A stretch of DNA of 64,000 nucleotides from JAEDHM01 sp964368645 (GCA_964368645.1 CAYJBY010000009.1:46336-110335); one strand, 5' to 3'. Shown: positions 33,972-44,618, counted from the first letter of the stretch. Made by a program: numbers and translations. The notes: a model not told the origin generated them from the sequence alone.

Positions 33972-35522
33972 TTAATTATTATTCTTACGCTGTCGGCTCA
34001 TACGCCGATCGTTCTTCATACTCTTCAGCAGACCTTTTATCGCGTTGCGGTTAATCAAATTACCTGCAAATCGCATTATGGAGCATAACGCGGCAAACGG
34101 ACGCGGAGTCGCTTCCTTAATCGTTGCGTGTCCGACGCCCATTGCGTCCAACAGCTTGAAAAAGGCGGTCGCTCTATCGCTAAAACTCCAATAATCCCCC
34201 ACTCTGCCCCAGCCCAGCTCGGCGGTTGCCAGTTCTCTCGGGAAGGTCAAAAAGTCCGCTCTTTCCTCTGTAGCCACGTACTCCGTCCAAAGCGGGCTTT
34301 CGTAGCCCAAAAGCGCGGTGGAAGCGGTCAGCGGATTATCAAACTCATAGAGTTTTTTCAGCGGATTCATACCGTGGGGATAGTCCAAATAAAAGGGGGA
34401 GAATTGAGAAATTATGAACCGTCTGCCCTCTTTTGCCGCCATACCTACCCGTTCCGCTTTTTTGCCGTCGCGCCAGTACTGCACCACAGCGCGGCTGTCA
34501 AGTATGCCAGAATTAAGGCTCTCGTTCCACACGATAGCGGTTTTGCACTGCGCCGCAAGCAGTTCTATTATTCGGTTGGTAAAAAATCCTTGCAAAGCTT
34601 CCGTTCCCGACAAGCTCTCTTTTTGGATTACAGCGTTACAGTCCGCGCAGTTTTCCCAATGATACTTGGGAGCCTCGTCACCGCCTATATGGACGTATTT
34701 TGAGGGGAAAATCGCCGTCAGCTCGCCGATTACCTTTTCGATAAAGGCGTAGGTTGCCTCCTTGCCGCCGCAGGCTATATCCTCGTGGATACCGAACTCG
34801 GTGGCTACTTCCGTCCGTTGCCCTAAACAGCCAAGCTCGGGATAAGCCGCCAATACGGCGGTAAAATGCCCCGGCATATCAAATTCCGGCACTATATCAA
34901 TATATTTGTCGCGCGCATACGCGACCAAACCTTTTAGCTCCTCTTGGGTATAAAAGCCGCCGTGCTTCACGCCGTCGCCGTTGGTTTGACTGCGGTATGC
35001 GCCAACCTCCGTCAGCTCGGGGCAGCTCTTTATCTCCACGCGCCAGCCCTGATCGTCCGTCAAATGCAAATGCAATGTGTTAATCTTGATAAGAGCCAAA
35101 ACGTCAATCAGCTTATAAAGATAGGTAATCGGGAAAAAATGTCTTACTACGTCAAGCATAAAGCCGCGATATGGATACGCGGCGGAGTCCTCAATCTCAA
35201 GACAAGGCAATTCCGCAGAGCCGTCCTTATAAACGGCGAAAATTATCTGCTTGAGCGTTTGCAGTCCGTGAAACAGGCTTTCCTCACAGTCGCCCCTTAT
35301 GGTTACACCCGAATTGACGGATAGGCAATAGCCCTTGACTTCGCCGTCAATAATCAGCTTAATCGGCTCTCCCTTTTGGCTCAAACCCAAAAAATCACCG
35401 AACGCCGCCGCGTCAGCCAAAAGCCTCGCGTCTGTCGCACCGCTTAGGTTCAAAGACAGCAGCTTATAAGTCAGGTTGCCTGTCAAATCAATCTTTTTTG
35501 GTTCGGGAATAACCTTAATCAT
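33972..35522 (-). CDS. Beta-N-acetylhexosaminidase, GH20
   Basis: 516 residues. An N-terminal GH20b-type domain (to about 125) precedes the catalytic barrel: YPYRGFMLDVVRHFFP, LHLHLTDDQGWRVEI, and the catalytic pair in YVHIGGDEAPKYHW (Asp-Glu, substrate-assisted mechanism). Trp residues lining the sugar pocket appear in SPLWTEYVATEE and ELGWGR. No signal peptide, so it acts on imported GlcNAc/GalNAc oligosaccharides. Likely one operon with the following mutarotase-like gene. The C-terminus is a short basic tail. Confidence 0.93.
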   Translation of the reverse strand: MIKVIPEPKKIDLTGNLTYKLLSLNLSGATDARLLADAAAFGDFLGLSQKGEPIKLIIDGEVKGYCLSVNSGVTIRGDCEESLFHGLQTLKQIIFAVYKDGSAELPCLEIEDSAAYPYRGFMLDVVRHFFPITYLYKLIDVLALIKINTLHLHLTDDQGWRVEIKSCPELTEVGAYRSQTNGDGVKHGGFYTQEELKGLVAYARDKYIDIVPEFDMPGHFTAVLAAYPELGCLGQRTEVATEFGIHEDIACGGKEATYAFIEKVIGELTAIFPSKYVHIGGDEAPKYHWENCADCNAVIQKESLSGTEALQGFFTNRIIELLAAQCKTAIVWNESLNSGILDSRAVVQYWRDGKKAERVGMAAKEGRRFIISQFSPFYLDYPHGMNPLKKLYEFDNPLTASTALLGYESPLWTEYVATEERADFLTFPRELATAELGWGRVGDYWSFSDRATAFFKLLDAMGVGHATIKEATPRPFAALCSIMRFAGNLINRNAIKGLLKSMKNDRRMSRQRKNNN

Positions 35523-35699
35523 ATCAGTCCTCCGAGATAGACGCGAGTTCTAATCCGCGCCGCTCAATATAATCATTGCCGCATAGTCCGTCCGAAAAAG
35601 ACAAAGCTTCGCTTGCCGCCCTTTGCCGTTTAGCTTATGCGCGTCCTATTGATTATTATATCATAGCCTAGAGCAAAATACAATACGCATAGAAACGAA

Positions 35700-35725
35700 A
35701 AAGGACAGCTTAAAAGCCGTCCTTT
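35700..35725. terminator. Hairpin in the 35.5-35.9 kb gap
   Basis: AAAGGAC-AGCT, four-base loop, AGC-C-GTCCTTT: a terminator-like stem with T-rich minus-strand tail. With the next hairpin it is all I see in the 35523-35911 gap. Confidence 0.5.
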
Positions 35726-35850
35726 CGCCCGACGGAAAACCCGTCGATAAGTGTTGAATTATTTGTAACTCGCACCGAGGTTATAGTTACTGTTTCTTAT
35801 TGTGCTGAATTCTTATAGCTTATGATAATCAACTTCTTTTATTTAAAGAA

Positions 35851-35890
35851 AAGACTCGTCAAAATTTCTTGTGACGAGTCCTTTTTTAAT
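35851..35890 (-). terminator. Terminator after the 453-aa gene
   Basis: GACTCGTCA (35853-35861) and TGACGAGTC (35872-35880) form a 9-bp stem. On the minus strand it follows the stop of the 453-residue gene and ends in TTTTCTTT. Confidence 0.75.
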
Positions 35891-35911
35891 AAAAGTCTAT
35901 CTGTTTAGTAA

Positions 35912-37273
35912 TTATTTTTTCAAATCAGCCGCTGTGGCAACACGTGCCCCACCAGTCCAACTTCCATCTTTAGGTATCCAAGTCTTAGTTGCCTCATCGT
36001 AAGTAGCTTCTGTCATCATTTCAAAAAACTCTTCAGCTGTCTCAATATCAGCCCATTCCAAGTTCGCCTCTCTTAAATCCTCATCGGCAAGATCAGCATT
36101 ATCTTCGCTACGTTCTTCTGCCGCAAAGTATTCAAGCATTTCCGCTTCGTCATAGTAATAGTAAGTTGTATTAGAAGAGTCTGTGTAACCGTCAGCTATA
36201 CCGATAAGCGTAGCCGCCCAACTTTCATCGCTAGAATAAGTGCGGAGATAACCGTTATCCCATATCTCCATAACGACATCGTATCTTCTATATTCAAGGT
36301 CACTACTGCCTGCGCTCTCACGTACACCAGCTCTTGACTTGGTAACAACCGCATCATATTTAGCGTATGCTTCCTCGCCCATTACTGCTTTTGCGTATTC
36401 AACATAGTTAGAATACTCCTTAGGTTTTGTCTCTAAATCGGGGCAGTTTAATTTGAAGCTAACAGTCCAGAAACCCTGACCTTCAGCAGTTGCGGTATAA
36501 GTAATTGAAGTGCCATCTTTAAGAGCGTCTGCATTTAGTGCAAAATTGGTAAGTTCGCCCGGAGCATTGAGTATATTGTCCTTCTCCAACCAAAGATCAG
36601 TAGACCACTTCTTGGTTGTCAATTTTGAAAAATCACAATCCATAAACGGGAAATAATTTATATCGGGGTTGGGGTTATTAGCTTCAGTGCCGCTCGCGCT
36701 TTTCCCTTGGATATAATTAGCTCCGTTATCCAGTGTACAGGTACGGGAAAGCTGATTAAGCATACTTCTGGCAACAGAAAGCAGTGCAGGTGTACCATCA
36801 ACAACAGGGCCACCGGACTGACTGTATGAATTATTACCTAAAGTAATATTAAATCCTCGTATACACATCTCGCCCTTCACACCCGCATTAGCACTGCCAG
36901 CGCCATCGGAATATGTAAACATAAAAAAGTCGTCTATATTGTTGACATTACGTTTAGCATCGGAAGCGACGTTCATCAGTTGTAAAGCAATAGACTTTAA
37001 AGTAGCCTCGTCAATACTCTCAACGATCTCTCCATTAGCAGCCTTAATGGCTGCAAGCTGAGTCTTATAATCGCCATCAAGCGTTGCCGTCATAGCAGTC
37101 GTTGCCGCATAATCAGGGCGTGCGCCAGCATTAGCGTCAACATCTTTAAATTCCATTGGTTCACCTTTTAAAACGCCGAAATAAACGCCAATGAAAGCGA
37201 TTGCCAACACCAACACGATTGCGACTATTATGATAATCGCCTTTTGTCCTTTAGACAGTTTACCTTTTGCCAT
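35912..37273 (-). CDS. Membrane-anchored extracellular protein, 453 aa
   Basis: A basic start (MAKGKLSKGQK), one strong membrane helix (AIIIIVAIVLVLAIAFIGVYF, about residues 12-34), then an outward domain of 415 residues. It has no cysteine motif or family I recognise; an acidic region rich in E/D/A lies near 385-430. The gene sits 58 bases after the 2315-residue lipoprotein and before a terminator, so the two form one transcription unit and may act as a surface pair. Confidence 0.75.
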   Translation of the reverse strand: MAKGKLSKGQKAIIIIVAIVLVLAIAFIGVYFGVLKGEPMEFKDVDANAGARPDYAATTAMTATLDGDYKTQLAAIKAANGEIVESIDEATLKSIALQLMNVASDAKRNVNNIDDFFMFTYSDGAGSANAGVKGEMCIRGFNITLGNNSYSQSGGPVVDGTPALLSVARSMLNQLSRTCTLDNGANYIQGKSASGTEANNPNPDINYFPFMDCDFSKLTTKKWSTDLWLEKDNILNAPGELTNFALNADALKDGTSITYTATAEGQGFWTVSFKLNCPDLETKPKEYSNYVEYAKAVMGEEAYAKYDAVVTKSRAGVRESAGSSDLEYRRYDVVMEIWDNGYLRTYSSDESWAATLIGIADGYTDSSNTTYYYYDEAEMLEYFAAEERSEDNADLADEDLREANLEWADIETAEEFFEMMTEATYDEATKTWIPKDGSWTGGARVATAADLKK

Positions 37274-37331
37274 GCAGTTAAAACCTCCAATAAATTTTCT
37301 TTTTGTTAAACGGGAAACCCGCTGTAGAAAC

Positions 37332-40300
37332 TTATGCCTGTTCGGGAGCCGTTACGGTGACTGTTACCACCTTGACGTCTGCCGTGTAATCGGGATTGAC
37401 GATACGCACCGCAAGCTTAATCTCTCTGCTGGTGAACTCGCCTAGGTCAACGGTAGCTAAAGTCGTTATCTCCTCCGCGTCAACCGTGTCGTTGGAATTG
37501 GTATCTATGAAATAGATACATTCATAATACACTAGGTCAACGGTGTTTGTCAATACTACGTTTTCATTACAAGCAACAATTATTGTGGGGGTACTGCCTT
37601 TAACCACGCTGTAATTCTCCGTTGCATCGTTAATCGTCACTGTTATACCCGTAAGTGCCATAGGGCTGATTGTGAACGTGCCCTTCGTGTACGCGCCCGC
37701 GGCCGTGACAGTATAATTACCGTCCTCAACCTCTACCACGTAATCGTAAACACCTGCTCTTATTTTCGTAATATCGGTAAAGTCGATAGGCGTTGTGTGA
37801 CCTACGTCCTCCGCCTTGTAATACTTAAGAACCACGCTTACGTTGGGTATCGTCGTTTCCGCACGCAGTTCATCGCTGATTACCGCAGGGAAGGTCGCCG
37901 TGTATGCGGTAGCAAGAGGCTTGGTGTTCTGCCTTACGGTAACGGAGCTGTCGATATTACGGGGAATGACCGTAAACGCTTTATTAAGTTGCGCCGTGCC
38001 GTACAAGGAGTGAGACATACCGTCCTTTTCCGTCAGTGCGGCTACCACGTAATACTTGCCTGCGTTAAGCACGTCCGTATCAGCCAAGCGGCTAAGCTCG
38101 CCGCTGTCCAATGCGCCGTCCTCGTCCGCGTCCGTCCATAGAGCAACGTATAGGTCTAAGTAATCGTTAATACCTTCCACGTCACTGGTAATATACAAGT
38201 CGTACAGATATTTCGCCGCCGACACACCCGAGTAATCGAAGTCCGCTATGGTATCCCAACGGTAGAACATAGACGGAGAAAGCGAAGCGTAGCCTGTCGC
38301 ATCGGTAAAGTGAAGCGTCTGCTCGTCCGTTGCCTCGGGATCAAAGGTGTTATTCCAGACGGCAAGAACCAAATGCTCGTTTTCTCTGCGCCAGTTAAAT
38401 ACCGCGCCTACGTTGTTCAAGCCGCTGCGCTTAACCGTACTGATTACGTTGGAGCTTACGTCGGTAGGATTACCATAGGTAAACCGCAAGGTGTCAGGCA
38501 GGTCGTGGCTGAAATCGATAGTTTCGAATTCTTCGACAATGTTTTCCGAAACAACGGTAAGGCTGTATATATCGTAGTAGTTAAGCGTAAAGGCAGTGCC
38601 GTCACAGTTTGCCGCTACGCAAGTATCCAAATACACGTAGCTGACCGCGCCGCAGGTATCGCAGGTGTAGGTCACACCCTCTACCTTAAGCAGCTGACGC
38701 TGATAAGCAATTAGGTTGTAGCCGCCCACAAGCTGCCAGCCGCCTGCGTCGTTGCCTACCAATACGTTGATATTGCTTTTAAGAGTGCCGCCCACGTAAC
38801 GAAGCTCCACGTCGGACTTATCATACTTAAGGGTAAGCGGATACCAATTCTCCTCGCCCTTGAACTTAACGGTAACGTCAAGATAAACTATGTCGCCGTC
38901 AACTACCGCGCCGTAAGGCTCCGCCTCGTAAGGATCAACGTAAATGTGCTTGGTGTTTTCGCCGCCGATTCTCACGCTGTCAAGCTCTTTTTCAAGGATA
39001 ACCAGCTTAACGGGAACGATGATTTTGGCATAGCTAAAGCCAACGTCGATATAAGCGTCAATCTGATATTCGCCGCCGTTATACACTCCGCCTGTGGGTA
39101 TGGTACTTAAATCCCAAAGAACGTCCATCGTAACGGAATAGCCCTTGTTGAGGGTAAACTGAATTTGACGGGGATAGCTCGCCGCAGAGCAAGCGTCCGC
39201 CATATAGGGATTAAGCGTGAGAGTAAATTCGGAATCGTAGCGCGTAAGTCCTCTGTGGAATGTCGCGTTATAAACCACGTACTCACCGCTCACCAGTACG
39301 TATTCGCCGTTGACCGCTTCAACGTACTTCACCGAGTAATCCATAGTATTACGGCTGTTGCCGCCCACTACCACAGAGCTGGAGGCGAGAGGTATTGAGG
39401 TAAGCACCACGTTCTCGATATCGGTTGCGACAATGATAATGGAAACGGGAACCTTGATATATCCCGTTTTGTCGTTGCCGACCTCTGCGCTGACCGTTAA
39501 GTCGCCATTCGTGGCTACGTTCTGAAGAGAAAGAGTCGCATCGTCAAAAAGTCTATCGATATAATAACGGTCAATCTTGTTGTTGCCGTTGCTGTCGCGG
39601 AAGTCCCACTGCTTAACCTTGAACATACTGTTGGAAAGCGTTTCGCTTCCGCTGTAATTGAAATACAGATAGGTGGGATAGTTACGCAGATTACGGGGGT
39701 CGGTCTTGACGACCCTGCCGTCCACCTCGTCGTAACTGATTACGGAGAAGGTAAGAGAATTGCTTACGCCCTGCAAAATGCCTGCCGCCAAGCCCTCGTT
39801 AAGTATTGCGATCAGTTCTTCTGCGGGATCCTGCGTTGCGAAGAAGCAGAGCTTAACCGCCTTTTCAAGAACCAAAGCTACTTTTGCCGCTCTGTCCGTC
39901 CTGTCCAAAGCCTCAAGCTCGTCGGCGTTTAAGGTCAAAACCCCTGCCGTATTCGCCGCTTTTATAGCCGCGTAGGTAGCGGTCGCGGTAAAGCCCGTAT
40001 TGCCTAAGGAGCCTGTGGTAATCAAGCCCGAAAGCACCGTTTCGTCCACAGTCATACCCGTATAAGTATCATCTGCCTTACCCGAAGCCACGTAAACCCT
40101 TACCTTAATTGACTCGCCGTAGATAGGCTTGCCGTCCTTCTCGCCGATAATCAGCTTGGCGACAACGTCGCCGCGGAAGCCGTCGGAAATAATATTGGCG
40201 TTCTCGGAGTATGCGGACAAATCCCAACCGATATTAAGCAAAGCGGTGGTGCCGTCCGTAAAGGGGATATTAACTTGAGTGGGATACTTGTTCACGTCCG

Positions 40301-43300
40301 TATAATCCACAGCCATAGAGCTGTCGATTGCGCCGTAAGCCATAAACACTAGACGATTGACTTTCTTCTCTTCCTCGTACTGCACGTACTGCACGTCGCC
40401 CTCGGGGAAACGGGCAACTACGTTACCTTCTATCACGGGGAAACTGAAATCCTTGGTAATATTGTAGGTCTTCGCCACAAAGCTGAGGGAAAGATTGATT
40501 GTCAAACCGCTGATTGCGATTGAGGAGCTATAGGTTTTCGCCGTGCTCCAAAGGTTCTCGGGCTGTAACTCGGGATTGAAACTCCAGTTCACGTCCGAAT
40601 AAAAGACGCTCTCCGTAACCTCGCCCACAACAGAATACACGTACTTTATCTTGGCAGGAGCTATGTAGGAGTAGGGATTAAGATTAATCGCCGTAAAGCT
40701 AACGCTGTTCTTATCGCCAAGATTCTGTTCCATCAATGCGGACTCGGCGCCTGCCGCCGCAACCGCGCTGATTACGTCGCCGTTCTTATCGCAGATTGCC
40801 ACGGATTTGACGGCGAGTCTGCTGAAAACGTAGCGGAAATTAAAGGTCTGATAGCCACCCACGTCGTTACCGATTATTAAGGTCAAGGTGCCGTCCGCGC
40901 CCGAGGTTAGAGAAGTGTTGCGGATAGCGGAAACGTCCCATTTCAAGGTGGTGGTTCCGAAGCTGCCTGCACCCTCGCCGCAGGTAACGAATTTAGGAAG
41001 ATTGACAGAGGAAAGAGAATCCGTAACCAAGGGATTAACGGTAAACTTGCCTACTATGCCGTCCTCTACGGACTCGCTGTAGGTTACGCCGTCCGCCAGT
41101 TCGGAGGAATTAAATGCGATTGAAGATATTACGTTGGGAACCACTTCGATTTCCACGTAGAAGGTACGCTCGCAACCCATACAGTCAAGTACGATAACGG
41201 GAACCTTGAATTTGCCTGAGCAGTTGAACATCGCCGCGTCAAGGTCGGGAGAACCGTAGCCGTCTGCGGTATCCAAATCCGTAACGTCGATATTCTTCAC
41301 ATCGAAACGCATAGCCGTAGTCTGCACGGGCGTGCCTGACGCAAACACCAAATTGAGTTTAGAACCGTAAGTAGCCGCGCTGTAAGGATCGGCTTTTATG
41401 CCGCCCGTAACGTAGGTTGCGGACAGCTTACCGCCGTTCTGCGCCAACGCGTCCACCATAACGCCCTCCACGAGGGCAACGGACTGCGCCACGTCGCCGA
41501 TTACGCTAACAGTGTAAGGGCTTGAGGCGTAAAGGGGTACGGTAAAGCCGAAGTAGTCGGTAACGTAAGGATTGAGCACGAATTGAGATTCCGAAACGGT
41601 ATTGATGCCGCCTGTCGCAATATCCTTGCCTGCCACGTACCAAACCACGGACTTAAGGTTGTTGTCGGAGAGCATAGCCTCGTTACAGTCCGTAATAATC
41701 TTGATAGGATCCACGGCACAGTTATATCTGGGGAAGCTGAAAGCCGTTCCGCTGACGTACTGTGCGTCAACAAAGTTAAGAGCGGGAATAGACGTAACCG
41801 TCACCGCGGATGTATCCACCGTCAGGGGTACGTTCAAAGTCTTGCCGAACACGTTAATCGAGGCGATAACTTCAACAGAGCCGTTGCCTACCGTGGGGTG
41901 AGAGGAATACTGCCACTGCTTAACGCCGTTGGCGGTAAGGTACAGCTTATAAACCGTACCGTCACCCATAGTGACCGTAGTAACCTCGTCCATACTATTA
42001 TCGGCGTAAAGACTGACGGATTTCGCCGTAGAGGAAATGCCGACAGGAGTAATGTCGTTGTAATTCAACGCCATAGTTTCGATATCCAAATGCACGTATT
42101 TGGACGCTCCGAAAACGGCGCGGAAGGAGAAAGCACCCTCGTTATAGCCCAGCACGGTTTCCACAACGGAGAAGTCCGCAGGTAAAACGCTGAGATTAAG
42201 ACCGCTTAAAAATACGCTCTTAATCTTGCCGAGCAAAGCGTTAATCGCGTTGCAGTTGGCGGATAGAGAGTAGCCTGTTGCGTTGGAGAACGACCAAAGC
42301 GCGGTATCGTAGTCCTCTGCCACGTTGCCGTTAATCGCGTTAAGGAAAGCGGTATATCTGTCGCCTACGGGCTTTAAGGGGAGTCTGTCCGCTCTGGTAT
42401 TGCCCAAGTCGTCGGCAGGATAAATAACGTAAATATAATTAGCGTCCGTAGCGGCGTAATACAAGCCTGCGATATAGTCGCCGTCAGTGCCGTTAAGCGC
42501 GGTGGTGTAGAAGTCCAGTTTAAGAGCTTTCAACGCACCGTCGGAAGCGATATTGGCGGAAGCCTTGAATCTGATATGGGAACGGGCTTGCGCCGCGAAG
42601 TTGACCTCGGTGCCCGTAAGGGAATATACGAGACTTGACAGCAGGGAAACGTCGTCGGCGGCAGAGGTCGCCTCTCTTATACTGCCTGTAAGCACAGGCG
42701 TAAAGTTCTCGGCGGCATTCAAATCGGTTGCCGTTGCCGCCCATTCGGGGGCAGTCACGGTAACTGCGGTGCCTACCACGGGAGAAGTGCCGTTAAAGGT
42801 AAAGGTCGCGCCCATTGCGGAGAACGCTAAGGTCAACGCGGTAAACTCCTTGTTACGGGTATTGATTGTGACGTCGAAAGCGTCGTAATCCAGAACGCTG
42901 TCGTAGCCGAGCTGTGCGAGAATTGCGGCAATATCTGCGCCGTCAAAGGAATACTTGGTTATATAGCCGTTCACAGTGCGACTGCCAAAGGCGTCGCCTA
43001 TGAGCTTGATTATCTGCTTGTATGTAAGAGAAACACCCTCGGTGAGGATACCAAGCTCGCCGAAGTCGTCCAGCAGCTCGGCAGCGTCCAGCTTAACGGG
43101 AGCGATACCGAAAGAGGACAGATTGACGTACAGCTTCGTGCCGTCGCAGAAAACTGCAATATCCTTTTCGGAGGGGGTGTGAAGAGTCAAGGAAAACTCC
43201 ACGTTGCCGTCTGCCCTGCGGTTGGACTTAAAGGTATAATCGTAAGTGTAGCTTGAGGGCGTCAGCGTAGTAGCAAGCACTGATTGTGTAAAGAACTCTC

Positions 43301-44279
43301 CGCGTTGGGAAGCGTTGGCGGCGTCTATCTTAAGAGTGCCGCTCATAGAAAGATTGGCAAAATCGAAAACCTTATAGCTTGCCAAATTATCGGGAAGAGA
43401 AATATTCTTCGCCGAGGAAGTAACGGTCAAGGAGGTAATAACGGAGCTTTCCTTACCTGCATAAGTGCCTGCCAAGGCAGATGCAACGTCGTCCACTACC
43501 GCGGTGTTGGCAATCTTGCCTGATGCGATATTGACTATAACCGCCGCGTCACTGCCGTCGGACGCTGAAGCCAAAGCCGCCATTTCGGACTCGGTGTAGC
43601 CCATCAAGCCCAACGCGCCGCCGTAGCTCAAACCGATATCCAGTATGGACAACAACTCCGCAAGAGAGCCTGCCAGCTTGGAATAGGACAGCACCAAGGT
43701 ATATTTTTCGGCGTTGCCTGTGACCTCGTAATACGCCGCGGAGAAAATGCTCTCTCCAAGTGCCGGTATAAGGTCGGCAGAGGTCTTGACCGTGCCGCCG
43801 TTATGGTAAGAATCATTAATCGCTTTGACTACGGAAGCCAAATCCACGCTCTGGAATTTCGCATCGTTGACAACGGGGGGGTACTTGACGTAAAGAGTAG
43901 CGTCGGAAAGATAGATATTGAGAGTATCCGTGCTCTCCTCTCTGAGATAAAAAGCAAATTTTGAATTATGGTCGCCGCCGTTCAGATTAGCCTCGGAAAT
44001 GTCGAAGCTGCTCTCAAACCCGAAGGTATGGTTGTTAAGGTCGTCATCCGCGTATTTGCCGGAGAGAATAACCGACAAAAACTGCGCTTCCGCAGTGGCT
44101 CCGTTGGTGCTTTTCAGCGCGTTATAAACGCCCGTCATCGCCGAGGATACGCTTAACGATTTAGGTCCGTTGTCGGTTGTGTTATCGGATACGATCGGCG
44201 TCTTGCACGCAGTCAAAGCCAGCGCAACGGCAACCACCGTGATTAATACTAACAGCAATGAAAACTTACGTCCCTTCAT
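37332..44279 (-). CDS. Giant surface lipoprotein, 2315 aa
   Basis: An LALTAC lipobox gives lipidated Cys25. Residues to about 900 hold two or three similar modules with the pattern YTLVLSYSKL / ALGLMGYTESEM / LDYDAFDVTINT. From about 900 to 1850 come Ig-like beta modules of 90-110 residues, recognisable by WDVSAIR, WDLSAYS, WDLSTIP and by GNDVGGYQTF, GNDKTGYIKV, GNDAGGWQLV. A Cys4 knuckle (CDTCGAVSY and CVAANCDG) sits near 1890. The last 300 residues resemble MBG-type repeats (AGVYDYVVEVEDGNYTV). Likely adhesin or glycan binder; no catalytic domain recognised. Confidence 0.85.
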   Translation of the reverse strand: MKGRKFSLLLVLITVVAVALALTACKTPIVSDNTTDNGPKSLSVSSAMTGVYNALKSTNGATAEAQFLSVILSGKYADDDLNNHTFGFESSFDISEANLNGGDHNSKFAFYLREESTDTLNIYLSDATLYVKYPPVVNDAKFQSVDLASVVKAINDSYHNGGTVKTSADLIPALGESIFSAAYYEVTGNAEKYTLVLSYSKLAGSLAELLSILDIGLSYGGALGLMGYTESEMAALASASDGSDAAVIVNIASGKIANTAVVDDVASALAGTYAGKESSVITSLTVTSSAKNISLPDNLASYKVFDFANLSMSGTLKIDAANASQRGEFFTQSVLATTLTPSSYTYDYTFKSNRRADGNVEFSLTLHTPSEKDIAVFCDGTKLYVNLSSFGIAPVKLDAAELLDDFGELGILTEGVSLTYKQIIKLIGDAFGSRTVNGYITKYSFDGADIAAILAQLGYDSVLDYDAFDVTINTRNKEFTALTLAFSAMGATFTFNGTSPVVGTAVTVTAPEWAATATDLNAAENFTPVLTGSIREATSAADDVSLLSSLVYSLTGTEVNFAAQARSHIRFKASANIASDGALKALKLDFYTTALNGTDGDYIAGLYYAATDANYIYVIYPADDLGNTRADRLPLKPVGDRYTAFLNAINGNVAEDYDTALWSFSNATGYSLSANCNAINALLGKIKSVFLSGLNLSVLPADFSVVETVLGYNEGAFSFRAVFGASKYVHLDIETMALNYNDITPVGISSTAKSVSLYADNSMDEVTTVTMGDGTVYKLYLTANGVKQWQYSSHPTVGNGSVEVIASINVFGKTLNVPLTVDTSAVTVTSIPALNFVDAQYVSGTAFSFPRYNCAVDPIKIITDCNEAMLSDNNLKSVVWYVAGKDIATGGINTVSESQFVLNPYVTDYFGFTVPLYASSPYTVSVIGDVAQSVALVEGVMVDALAQNGGKLSATYVTGGIKADPYSAATYGSKLNLVFASGTPVQTTAMRFDVKNIDVTDLDTADGYGSPDLDAAMFNCSGKFKVPVIVLDCMGCERTFYVEIEVVPNVISSIAFNSSELADGVTYSESVEDGIVGKFTVNPLVTDSLSSVNLPKFVTCGEGAGSFGTTTLKWDVSAIRNTSLTSGADGTLTLIIGNDVGGYQTFNFRYVFSRLAVKSVAICDKNGDVISAVAAAGAESALMEQNLGDKNSVSFTAINLNPYSYIAPAKIKYVYSVVGEVTESVFYSDVNWSFNPELQPENLWSTAKTYSSSIAISGLTINLSLSFVAKTYNITKDFSFPVIEGNVVARFPEGDVQYVQYEEEKKVNRLVFMAYGAIDSSMAVDYTDVNKYPTQVNIPFTDGTTALLNIGWDLSAYSENANIISDGFRGDVVAKLIIGEKDGKPIYGESIKVRVYVASGKADDTYTGMTVDETVLSGLITTGSLGNTGFTATATYAAIKAANTAGVLTLNADELEALDRTDRAAKVALVLEKAVKLCFFATQDPAEELIAILNEGLAAGILQGVSNSLTFSVISYDEVDGRVVKTDPRNLRNYPTYLYFNYSGSETLSNSMFKVKQWDFRDSNGNNKIDRYYIDRLFDDATLSLQNVATNGDLTVSAEVGNDKTGYIKVPVSIIIVATDIENVVLTSIPLASSSVVVGGNSRNTMDYSVKYVEAVNGEYVLVSGEYVVYNATFHRGLTRYDSEFTLTLNPYMADACSAASYPRQIQFTLNKGYSVTMDVLWDLSTIPTGGVYNGGEYQIDAYIDVGFSYAKIIVPVKLVILEKELDSVRIGGENTKHIYVDPYEAEPYGAVVDGDIVYLDVTVKFKGEENWYPLTLKYDKSDVELRYVGGTLKSNINVLVGNDAGGWQLVGGYNLIAYQRQLLKVEGVTYTCDTCGAVSYVYLDTCVAANCDGTAFTLNYYDIYSLTVVSENIVEEFETIDFSHDLPDTLRFTYGNPTDVSSNVISTVKRSGLNNVGAVFNWRRENEHLVLAVWNNTFDPEATDEQTLHFTDATGYASLSPSMFYRWDTIADFDYSGVSAAKYLYDLYITSDVEGINDYLDLYVALWTDADEDGALDSGELSRLADTDVLNAGKYYVVAALTEKDGMSHSLYGTAQLNKAFTVIPRNIDSSVTVRQNTKPLATAYTATFPAVISDELRAETTIPNVSVVLKYYKAEDVGHTTPIDFTDITKIRAGVYDYVVEVEDGNYTVTAAGAYTKGTFTISPMALTGITVTINDATENYSVVKGSTPTIIVACNENVVLTNTVDLVYYECIYFIDTNSNDTVDAEEITTLATVDLGEFTSREIKLAVRIVNPDYTADVKVVTVTVTAPEQA

Positions 44280-44369
44280 TTTTACCTCCGTCCGACGGAA
44301 TTATCCGTCTATCTCAAATGCGTCCACGCGCAATATGCGCGCCCGTGAGCGCGGCGAATATTACCCATA

Positions 44370-44409
44370 ATAGTATTATAATAATACTATATTACGCGCG
44401 GTTTGTCAA
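44370..44409 (-). promoter_or_regulatory. Promoter of the giant lipoprotein, with palindrome over the -10
   Basis: Minus-strand TTGACA (44404-44409), 17 bases, TATTAT (44381-44386). A perfect 21-bp inverted repeat (9-bp arms ATAGTATTA / TAATACTAT, centre TAA) at 44370-44390 covers the -10 and start site. The 95-base leader then carries a GACGGA/TCCGTC hairpin (44292-44307) just before the ribosome site. Confidence 0.6.
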
Positions 44410-44548
44410 TAGTCATTTTGTTCCAATTTGAACGAAAGATTTGGCGTTTTCGGGCAGAGAAAAACAACGGTAAGGGGCGGTTTTTTACCCTACGTTACAG
44501 GCGTTCCAAGGTATCCGCGAAAATTTTTGATAATTTTGAAAAAAACTG

Positions 44549-44577
44549 TTTACAATTGCATTATTTATCCATATAAT
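44549..44577 (+). promoter_or_regulatory. Promoter of the acidic zinc-ribbon gene
   Basis: TTTACA (44549-44554), 17 bases, TATAAT (44572-44577). Start near 44584 leaves a 35-base leader with AAGGAGGG. Confidence 0.7.
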
Positions 44578-44618
44578 AGTTGCAAACTGCACAGTATGAG
44601 TTAAGGAGGGTTGCATTT

